This document shows, piece by piece, positions 1 through 6,056 of a DNA stretch of 23,805 bases. Under the pieces are notes generated by a model that had not been told where the DNA came from, made no database searches, and saw only the letters and a list, made by a program, of their open reading frames with translations. This DNA is from an uncultured Oscillospiraceae bacterium (GTDB taxonomy: Bacteria > Bacillota > Clostridia > Oscillospirales > Oscillospiraceae), in the NCBI GenBank assembly GCA_910588625.1, contig CAJUQN010000038.1:1-23805 (forward strand), read 5' to 3'. Position 1 is the stretch's first letter. Each line of letters opens with the position of its first letter. The translations under genes were made by a program, and so were the position numbers.

Positions 1-12
1 CTGTTTCCTTGA

Positions 13-826
13 CTACAGCTTCTCTCCTTTTACACAGATTTTTCTGCCGGGCCCAAAAATGACATCCAGGCGCCAGTGGAGCTGGTTTTCGATAGCCCAG
101 TGCTTGCGTACCGCATAGGCAAAACGCTCCACATCGGTAACAGAAGAGAGAAAATACCGGGTATCTGTTGTGGTTTCATCATTTTTGCTGATCGCTGCAG
201 TTACCATGCCGACAGCTTGCAGACCGTCCCATTCTGTTCGCTGCGGCGATCTGTCAGCAGACGCTCATTCCGCCTTTCGCTCCTGCCGTGATCCTTCACC
301 TTGGTCACACAACTGGGGAGTTCTCCAGAGAAATGTTCAAAGTAGAGCGAAATATCCTCCAGAAGGGCCGGCACAGCTGTAATCTCGTTGGACTTTTCAT
401 CTGTCACGATCTCTCCCAGTACCAGCTGATTCTCTGCCGCAAACGCGCCGACCACATGGTACGCCTTTCGGCTGCCTCTTTTACTGCCACGAATGGTCTT
501 GCCGTCTATCGCAATTACAGAGCCTTCTTTTCGATGGCATCCCAGCCAGTCATACAGGCATTCTGACAGCGCTTCGGGGTTTATTCGTTCAAATACCCGA
601 CAAAACGTGTCACTGTCAGGCATGCCATGGGGAAGTTCCGGGAATGTCTCCAGCCATTCCGTTCTTTCCCGAATTCCTCCATATCCGGGAAATCTTCTCC
701 CCCGCACACTACCGTACATAATCCTATGATAATGATGTCCTCCAGCTTGTGCAGGATATGTCCTCCGTTTGTCTGCCGGGGATCTTCCATCTGCTCCAGG
801 GCTGCTTTCAATCTTTCTAGTTCCAT
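13..826 (-). pseudogene. Decayed ISAs1-family (H-repeat) transposase
   Basis: The minus strand encodes recognisable ISAs1/DDE transposase pieces in three different frames. The N-terminal piece (from 826) has EDPRQ followed by an LCTVVCGGEDFPDMEEFGKE-like segment. The frame then changes near 650-660 into a piece with DSDTFCRVFERINPEAL, AIDGKTIRGS (first catalytic Asp) and DEKSNEITAVPALL. After a KVKDHGR segment a second frame change near 205 leads to TRYFLSSVTDVERFAYAVR, KHWAIENQLHW and a premature stop at 13. The family segment containing DAMGCQ and ALKGNQ, which should lie between the second and third pieces, is missing. At least two frameshifts plus an internal deletion mean this cannot make active transposase. 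The normal length is about 370 residues; about 270 codons are left. Confidence 0.88.
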
Positions 827-894
827 ATTTCCTATTATATCGCTTCCCCTGAGATTCTCAAATGCTGTTGCCCTGGACCTGGGAATAAATCCCG

Positions 895-923
895 TTTACA
901 AATGTCAGAAATTGTGTTATTAT
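895..923 (+). promoter_or_regulatory. Sigma-A promoter for the SLH glycosidase gene
   Basis: TTTACA (895-900) and TATTAT (918-923) are separated by 17 bp and lie 68 bp upstream of the ATG at 991. The site is about 70 bp beyond the transposase remnant's start, so it could be native or carried in by the insertion sequence end. Confidence 0.6.
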
Positions 924-990
924 GTCCTTTGCTTTATCCATGTACGAACACCCCGGGACGCTGGTCCCACACGCGAAACAGGAGGAACCT

Positions 991-3432
991 ATGAAAAAAA
1001 TCGGCAGACGCTGCGCCGCGCTGATTCTAGCGCTGGCGTTGGTATTTTCGCTGTCCCAGCCCGCTCTGGCGTCCTATGCCCTGGGTACGGAGTTATCGGA
1101 GCAGTCCACGCCCTTGGGTACGGGCACCACGCTCACCACACAGAGCTTGTGGTCGGCATCTAAAAGCGACCTGCGCACAGAGCACTACATTACATATTCT
1201 CCCAACGCCACGGTGAAGCCGATGGTGTTCAGCGGCGCCTATGTGGCCAGCACAAACACCGTATCCGCCGCCGCCGCGGAGCTGGAGGGGCGGGGCCTGC
1301 GCGTGGCTGCGGCCCTCAACGGCGGCTTTTTCAACACCGACGGCACCATTGTGGGTATGTTGATGACTGACGGTGTGGTCCGCTCCTTGGACGTGGACAA
1401 CTACACCATGCTGGGCTTTACCAACGACGGCAAGGTGTTCATCGACGAGAGCAGGCCCGCCATGTCTGCCTCTTGGACGTCGGTGGAGGTGGTGACCCCG
1501 GCCACACCGGAACCTGACCAGGGAGAAGTGGCTGATCCCAGTGTAGGAACTGTGCCTGACCCGCTCCCCGCGCCGGAGACCACCACTGTCACTACGCCCC
1601 GGAATTTCACCGTGTCGGGTTTCAACGCCTACCGCAACGCCAACTACATTGGGGGGCTGTACCTGTACAACAAGGACTTTTCCTCCCGTGTGTCCCCCGG
1701 CGGCGCCAGCGTGTCCGCTATCCTGCGCCCGGTGGGGGAGGGCGCGATGAAAATGAGCGGCGCCCTCACTTTTGAGGTGGTGTCTATCACTGACACCACG
1801 GTGGAAGGCGTCGCCTTCAACGGCGTCATCCCCGAGGGCTGCTATATGCTCTACGGCGAGGACCACAACAACGCCGACCTGCTGGCCGCCCTGCGTGGGA
1901 TGCAGGTGGGCAGTCAGGTTATCGTCACCACCGGCGGGGCCAGCGCCCAGTGGTCCGACGCCGCCTACGGCGTCAGCGGGATGTACACCCTGCTGAGGGA
2001 CGGCCAAATCGTACAGGGCCTGTCCGCCGCGGCTAACCCCTACACCGCCGTGGGTGTGAAGGCGGACGGCGCCGCCGTATTCTACACCATCGACGGCCGC
2101 CAGAGCGGCTATTCTGTGGGGGCTACCTACGCCCAGGTGGCCGAACGCCTCCAGGAGCTGGGCTGTGTGTCCGCCGTGGCCCTGGACGGCGGAGGCTCCA
2201 CTACCCTTGGGGTCACTCTGCCGGGCAGTGCCAGCTTTTCTGTGGCGAACCAGCCCTCTGGCGGGTCGCTCCGGCGGGTGAACAACACCATTGCCCTGGT
2301 GAGCCAGGCGGGGGCGGACATCCTGGAGCCCGGCGCCTATGTCACCGCGGAGCACCGGGTGGTGCTGGCCGGGGCCAAGCTCCCCGTGACCGTCAAGGGC
2401 TATGACAAGACCGGCAAGCCCGCAGAGCAGACCTATGTGAACATCAGCGCCACCGGCGGCTCCGTCGCTGGCGGCGTGTACACCGCCGGAAACACGCCGG
2501 GCGCCTACAGCATTTCCGCGGGACCCAGCGGCGCGCTGACGGTGGAGGTGGTGGACCAGCTGTCCAGCCTGATTGTCAGCCGGAAGGACAACAACGCCCG
2601 TGTGACCTCTCTGAACCTGAAGCCCGGCGAGCAGGTGGACCTGACCGCTACCGGTTCTTGGTGGAACCTGACGGTGGCCATGGACGCCTCCAATGTGACC
2701 TGGAGCGCCGATGAGGCTATCGGCAGCATTGACGCCTCCGGATCCTTTATTGCGGGCAAGCGCTCCGGTGAGGGCAATATCACCGTCGCCGCAGGCGGCA
2801 AGACCGTCGCCATCCCCGTGAAGGTGAGCAGTGCTGTACCCTTCACCGACATCGCGGGCCACTGGAGCGAGAATTATGTAGTCCAGCTTTATGACCTGGG
2901 CCTGACCACCGGTTACGGCCAGCCGGACGGCACGGCGGTCTACCGCCCCGACAATCCGGTGACCCGGGCTGAGCTGTTGGCCTTTATCACCCGCGTGCTG
3001 GGTGTGGACGAGTCCGCCTACTACACCGTAGAGACGCCCTTCGCCGACAACACCTCCATTCCCAACTGGGCCCAGCTCTACGTCCAGGCTATGTACACCC
3101 TGGGGGTGCTCAAGGGCAGCGAGAACGGCGGCAAGCTGTATGCCGATGTGAACAGCTACGTCACCCGTGAGGAGGCTATGACCTTCCTGGGCCGGGTGCT
3201 GGCGGTTTCCCAGAACGCCGATTTGTCCTCCTTCCCCGACGCCGGATCGGTGAGCAGTTGGGCGGCTCCCCACATCCAAACCCTGGTATCGCTGGGTGTC
3301 GTGGGCGGCAGCAACGGTTATTTAAATCCCAGGGCCAATGTGGACCGGGCGGCTATCGCCAAGATGCTGGTGGAGATCTATCCGCTGGAAAAGGCACTTC
3401 TGGTTCCCAGGCTGGATTTGATTTCCCACTAA
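991..3432 (+). CDS. Secreted phosphodiester glycosidase with three SLH domains
   Basis: The ATG at 991 is chosen because AGGAGG (980-985) sits 5 bp upstream and the protein then begins with a signal peptide (MKK, basic residues, hydrophobic core, cut near ALA-S). An in-frame start at 922 would put 23 residues before the signal and has no Shine-Dalgarno. The product is 813 aa. A phosphodiester glycosidase (NAGPA/DUF2233) domain spans about 90-430, with AALNGGFFNTDG at about 108 and ALDGGGSTTL at 397-406. It is split by a Pro/Thr/Asp-rich insert at about 170-205. An Ig-like bacterial domain region follows (about 440-615). Three S-layer homology repeats start at about 618 (FTDIAGHW), 680 and 745. 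The protein is expected to be exported and held on the cell wall by the SLH repeats, cutting sugar-phosphate diesters. The substrate is unknown. Confidence 0.9.
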   Translation: MKKIGRRCAALILALALVFSLSQPALASYALGTELSEQSTPLGTGTTLTTQSLWSASKSDLRTEHYITYSPNATVKPMVFSGAYVASTNTVSAAAAELEGRGLRVAAALNGGFFNTDGTIVGMLMTDGVVRSLDVDNYTMLGFTNDGKVFIDESRPAMSASWTSVEVVTPATPEPDQGEVADPSVGTVPDPLPAPETTTVTTPRNFTVSGFNAYRNANYIGGLYLYNKDFSSRVSPGGASVSAILRPVGEGAMKMSGALTFEVVSITDTTVEGVAFNGVIPEGCYMLYGEDHNNADLLAALRGMQVGSQVIVTTGGASAQWSDAAYGVSGMYTLLRDGQIVQGLSAAANPYTAVGVKADGAAVFYTIDGRQSGYSVGATYAQVAERLQELGCVSAVALDGGGSTTLGVTLPGSASFSVANQPSGGSLRRVNNTIALVSQAGADILEPGAYVTAEHRVVLAGAKLPVTVKGYDKTGKPAEQTYVNISATGGSVAGGVYTAGNTPGAYSISAGPSGALTVEVVDQLSSLIVSRKDNNARVTSLNLKPGEQVDLTATGSWWNLTVAMDASNVTWSADEAIGSIDASGSFIAGKRSGEGNITVAAGGKTVAIPVKVSSAVPFTDIAGHWSENYVVQLYDLGLTTGYGQPDGTAVYRPDNPVTRAELLAFITRVLGVDESAYYTVETPFADNTSIPNWAQLYVQAMYTLGVLKGSENGGKLYADVNSYVTREEAMTFLGRVLAVSQNADLSSFPDAGSVSSWAAPHIQTLVSLGVVGGSNGYLNPRANVDRAAIAKMLVEIYPLEKALLVPRLDLISH

Positions 3433-3435
3433 ACG

Positions 3436-3470
3436 AAAAAGCCTTGCAATCACTGATTGCAAGGCTTTTT
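3436..3470 (+). terminator. Rho-independent terminator
   Basis: A 12-bp perfect stem (GCCTTGCAATCA 3441-3452 with its complement 3454-3465), flanked by A-run and T-run (TTTTT 3466-3470), begins 8 bp after the stop of the SLH glycosidase. A-tract plus T-tract makes it potentially bidirectional. Confidence 0.9.
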
Positions 3471-3519
3471 GCGGATGAATCGAAAAGCTTTGGGTATACT
3501 GGAACAGAGGTGAAGCACT

Positions 3520-3963
3520 GTGGACATGACCAATCAACAATATAACCAATATGTCAGCGACAAGGCCGACCCGTCTCCGCTGTGGAAGGACTGCCTGTGG
3601 GCTTTTTGTGTGGGCGGGGCCATCTGCGCCGGAGGCCAGGGCCTGCTGGCTCTGTACCAGAGCTGGGGCGCAAGCAAAGAGGACGCCTCCTCCTGGGTGT
3701 CCATCTCCTTGATTTTCCTGGCTTCTTTGCTCACCGGTTTGGGGGTGTTCGACAATATCGCCAAGCATGCGGGGGCGGGGACGCTGGTGCCCATCACCGG
3801 CTTCTCCAACGCCATGGTGTCTCCGGCGCTGGAGTTTAAGAGCGAGGGCTTTGTCACGGGCACAGGGGCCAAACTGTTTACGGTGGCCGGCCCCGTGCTG
3901 GCCTACGGAATCTCGGCCAGCGTGATCTACGGCATCATTTTGTATCTCATCGGGTTGTTTTGA
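3520..3963 (+). CDS. spoVAC: Stage V sporulation protein AC
   Basis: The 147-aa integral membrane protein matches SpoVAC over its whole length. It has WKDCLWAFCVGGAICAGGQG near the N-terminus, LLTGLGVFDNIAKHAGAGT in the middle and VPITGFSNAMVSPALEFKSE, with several hydrophobic helices and a hydrophobic C-terminus. SpoVA proteins form the dipicolinic-acid channel of the spore inner membrane, loading DPA in sporulation and releasing it in germination. The GTG start is preferred over the ATG two codons on because GAGGTG (3507-3512) is 7 bp upstream of the GTG. It stands alone: no spoVAD or spoVAE follows, and it has terminators on both sides. Forespore (sigma-G) control is expected from the family, but I did not find a convincing sigma-G promoter. 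Confidence 0.88.
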   Translation: MDMTNQQYNQYVSDKADPSPLWKDCLWAFCVGGAICAGGQGLLALYQSWGASKEDASSWVSISLIFLASLLTGLGVFDNIAKHAGAGTLVPITGFSNAMVSPALEFKSEGFVTGTGAKLFTVAGPVLAYGISASVIYGIILYLIGLF

Positions 3964-3967
3964 GAAA

Positions 3968-4003
3968 GCGCGGAGCGTATCCCTTCGCTCCGCGCCCTAT
4001 TTT
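3968..4003 (+). terminator. Rho-independent terminator after spoVAC
   Basis: A 10-bp GC-rich stem, GCGCGGAGCG (3968-3977) with CGCTCCGCGC (3986-3995), has an 8-nt loop and is followed by CTATTTT. It starts 4 bp after the spoVAC stop. Confidence 0.8.
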
Positions 4004-4034
4004 GCCCATTTTCGACCATTTCCCGGAAAATATC

Positions 4035-4063
4035 TTGCCCGCCGGGGAAAAAGGTGGTATACT
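4035..4063 (+). promoter_or_regulatory. Sigma-A promoter of the pyrE unit
   Basis: TTGCCC (4035-4040) and TATACT (4058-4063) are exactly 17 bp apart, downstream of the spoVAC terminator and about 40 bp before the small ORF at 4102. Confidence 0.65.
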
Positions 4064-4101
4064 TCTCTTTGTGACAAGAGAGTATGCAGGGGGACTGCTT
4101 C

Positions 4102-4206
4102 ATGGGGGATCAGAGATATCAGGCAGACTTTATCCGACTGATGGCAGACGTGGTAAAGGCCGCTGTATGTTCCGCAAAAAAGAAAACAAGGAGGGCCATC
4201 CAATGA
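4102..4206 (+). CDS. Small 34-aa ORF, ATGA-coupled to pyrE
   Basis: A short reading frame starts at ATG 4102 and ends with TGA 4204-4206, which overlaps the pyrE ATG (4203) as ATGA. A G-rich possible ribosome site, AGGGGG (4088-4093), lies 8 bp upstream of the ATG. The product starts MGDQRYQADFIRLMADVVKA, then has a cluster of Lys/Arg (KKKTRR) near its end; the pyrE ribosome site is inside the last codons. I recognise no family. It may be a leader or small protein whose translation is coupled to pyrE. That it is translated is inference from start, ribosome site, promoter position and overlap. Confidence 0.5.
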   Translation: MGDQRYQADFIRLMADVVKAAVCSAKKKTRRAIQ

Positions 4207-4877
4207 CCTACCGGGAGGAATTTATCCACTTCATGGTGCGCTCCGGCGTGCTCACCTTCGGGGACTTTACCACCAAGTCCGGCCGCAAAACCCCTTATTT
4301 TGTCAACACCGGAAACTACAAGACCGGTGCTCAGGCCGCCCGGCTGGGTGACTATTACGCCGCCTGCATCCAGGAGCATATGCCCGAGGGCATTGATGCC
4401 CTGTTTGGCCCGGCCTATAAGGGCATCCCTCTGGCGGTGTCCGCCGCATCGTCCCTGTACCGGGGCTATGGCCGGGATCTGCCCTACTGCTTCAACCGCA
4501 AGGAGGCCAAGGACCACGGCGAGGGCGGCAACCTGGTGGGCTACAAGCCCCAGGACGGAGACTCCATCGCCATCATAGAGGATGTAGTGACAGCGGGCAC
4601 CGCCGTTCGGGAGACCGTCGAGTTGTTCAAACATATGGCGAATGTGAAGCTGTCCTCCCTGTTTGTCAGTGTGGACCGCATGGAGCGTGGCACCCGTGAC
4701 TGCACCACCCTGGATGAGCTGCGCCAGGACTACGGCATTCAGGTCTATCCCATCGTCACCATTCGGGACATCATGGAGAGCCTCCATAACAAGCCGGTAG
4801 ACGGCAAAGTCTACATAGATGACGCCACGCTGGGGCGGATGGAGGATTATCTGGCCCAGTATGGTCCCAAATCCTGA
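4203..4877 (+). CDS. pyrE: Orotate phosphoribosyltransferase
   Basis: The 224-aa product transfers phosphoribose from PRPP to orotate, giving OMP, the fifth step of pyrimidine synthesis, in the cytoplasm. Near the N-terminus FGDFTTKSGRKTPYFVNTGN is the typical PyrE start region. The FGPAYKGIPLA segment, the catalytic-loop region RKEAKDHGEGG and the PRPP-binding signature IIEDVVTAGTA (about residues 124-134) are all present. The ATG at 4203 has AAGGAGG (4188-4194) 8 bp upstream; the much longer frame opening at 3960 runs through the spoVAC terminator and promoter and is not used. It follows the 34-codon ORF with an ATGA overlap, and radC starts 6 bp after its stop. No other pyr genes are in the window. 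Confidence 0.93.
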   Translation: MTYREEFIHFMVRSGVLTFGDFTTKSGRKTPYFVNTGNYKTGAQAARLGDYYAACIQEHMPEGIDALFGPAYKGIPLAVSAASSLYRGYGRDLPYCFNRKEAKDHGEGGNLVGYKPQDGDSIAIIEDVVTAGTAVRETVELFKHMANVKLSSLFVSVDRMERGTRDCTTLDELRQDYGIQVYPIVTIRDIMESLHNKPVDGKVYIDDATLGRMEDYLAQYGPKS

Positions 4878-4883
4878 GCCTCC

Positions 4884-5594
4884 ATGACGGAGAAGAAGGG
4901 GGAGAAAAAGCCCAGCATCCATGCCGGACACCGCCAGCGGATGCGGGAGGAATTTCTTCGCGCCGGTGCGGCGGGCATGGAGGACCACCGCCTGCTGGAG
5001 CTGATCCTGTTTTACGCCATTCCCCAGGGAGATGTAAACCCCTTAGCCCACCGGCTGGTGGGGGAGTTCGGCTCAATGGCCGGGGTATTCCACGCCACCT
5101 ATGACCAGCTGGTGAACGTACCGGGGGTGGGACACAACACTGCCGTACTTCTCCAGCTCATTCCCGCCGCCGCGGCCCGGTATATGGAGCGCAATGCCAG
5201 CTTTGAGGGCCAAATCGTCAGTATCTGGCAGTTCAAGGAGATGCTGGAGCCCTATTTTTTCGGTGCTCGTGATGAGATAGCTTATTTGGTATGCCTGGAC
5301 GGCAAGAGCAAGGTGCTGACCGCGCGCAGACTGGGAGAGGGTATTGTGGACACAGTGCAGATTGCCACCCGGAAGGTGGTGGAAAACGCATTGGCCTGCA
5401 ATGCCAGCCAGGTGGTGCTGGCTCATAACCATGTGTCCGGGGTGGCCTGCCCCTCCAACGCGGATATTGAAACCACATTGCACCTCAAGCAAGTGCTGGC
5501 AGAGGTGGATATTACCCTGCTGGATCACCTGATTTTCGCCGGAGGAGATATGGTGTCCATGGCACAATCCGGCCTGCTGGTCGTTAGGGGATAA
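4884..5594 (+). CDS. radC: RadC-family JAB/MPN-domain protein
   Basis: The 236-aa protein has the RadC layout: an N-terminal helical part (HAGHRQRMREEFLRAG), a helix-hairpin-helix (LVNVPGVGHNTAVLL, about 74-88) and a C-terminal JAB/MPN domain. The metal-binding JAMM motif is H181-N-H183, then S191 and D194. The proline usual after the second His (HNHPSG) is valine here (HNHVSG). RadC proteins were named as DNA repair factors, but that role is disputed; the family's true substrate is unknown. The start at 4884 lies 6 bp after the pyrE stop with no clear Shine-Dalgarno, so translation is probably coupled to pyrE. A later in-frame ATG at codon 20 would cut off the conserved HAGHRQRM segment. Confidence 0.88.
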   Translation: MTEKKGEKKPSIHAGHRQRMREEFLRAGAAGMEDHRLLELILFYAIPQGDVNPLAHRLVGEFGSMAGVFHATYDQLVNVPGVGHNTAVLLQLIPAAAARYMERNASFEGQIVSIWQFKEMLEPYFFGARDEIAYLVCLDGKSKVLTARRLGEGIVDTVQIATRKVVENALACNASQVVLAHNHVSGVACPSNADIETTLHLKQVLAEVDITLLDHLIFAGGDMVSMAQSGLLVVRG

Positions 5595-5623
5595 TAAGGA
5601 TTCTTTTTTACAATGGAACGCCT

Positions 5624-5656
5624 AAAAAGCCCGCCTCCCATGGTAGGCGGGCTTTC
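5624..5656. terminator. Bidirectional terminator between radC and the minus-strand remnant
   Basis: An 11-bp stem, AAAGCCCGCCT (5626-5636) with AGGCGGGCTTT (5645-5655), has an 8-nt loop. Reading plus it follows radC; reading minus it follows the remnant ending at 5681 and has the better T-run (five T opposite 5624-5628). Confidence 0.82.
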
Positions 5657-5680
5657 GTGTATGCTGCTGAAATTTGCGCC

Positions 5681-5930
5681 TTAATCCGTTGCCATGAACT
5701 CGATGACGGCGCCGGTTAGAGCGTCCAGCTCGGAAGCCTTATCCGGGCGGAGGGAGGAGGACAGGGTGAGCCGATCGTTGAGGACGGTCATGTCTTTCAT
5801 CTCGTTCCCCAGGAACTTTTGCATCAGGTCGCCAGACTTCACCGCGGTGCAGCCCTTGGCGCCGCCCATCTTGTCGTAGTGAGGTTAGCCCTTCCCGCCT
5901 TCCTCTACGATGAAGGCAGAGGCGCCCTAT
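5681..5930 (-). pseudogene. Remnant of an unidentified minus-strand gene
   Basis: On the minus strand an open stretch from 5869 to 5681 reads MGGAKGCTAVKSGDLMQKF and ends IEFMATD before a stop. The same frame continues upstream past one TAA as AFIVEEGGKG-stop-PHYDKM, then meets a TAG. This looks like a coding 3' end with nonsense mutations. The stop is 25 bp from a terminator whose T-run suits this strand, which supports a former gene. The plus strand has no better frame here. I do not recognise the family. No Shine-Dalgarno precedes the first ATG, so an intact 62-aa gene is unlikely but not excluded. Confidence 0.4.
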
Positions 5931-5954
5931 GCACTGGCATCAAAAAGCAAAGTA

Positions 5955-5982
5955 TTGCATCAATCTAACTTTTGCTTAATTT
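5955..5982 (+). promoter_or_regulatory. Possible sigma-A promoter for the flagellin-like gene
   Basis: TTGCAT (5955-5960) and TAATTT (5977-5982) are 16 bp apart in an AT-rich stretch about 75 bp before the ATG at 6057. The match is moderate. A clear sigma-D (flagellar) promoter was not found. Confidence 0.3.
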
Positions 5983-6056
5983 TTCCGCTCAACAGGACGA
6001 TAGATAATAATAAAACAAAAGGCGATGTGACTGTCAGGCGGAAGGAGGCCCATAAA

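Noticed and set aside
1093..3279. 728-aa open frame on the minus strand
   Set aside because: It is the antisense of the SLH glycosidase; its sequence is Gly/His/Val-rich low-quality protein typical of shadow frames in GC-rich DNA.
5961..5992. Possible sigma-D (flagellar) promoter upstream of the flagellin-like gene
   Set aside because: TAAC with a CCGCTC-like downstream box matches only about half of the consensus; not supported.
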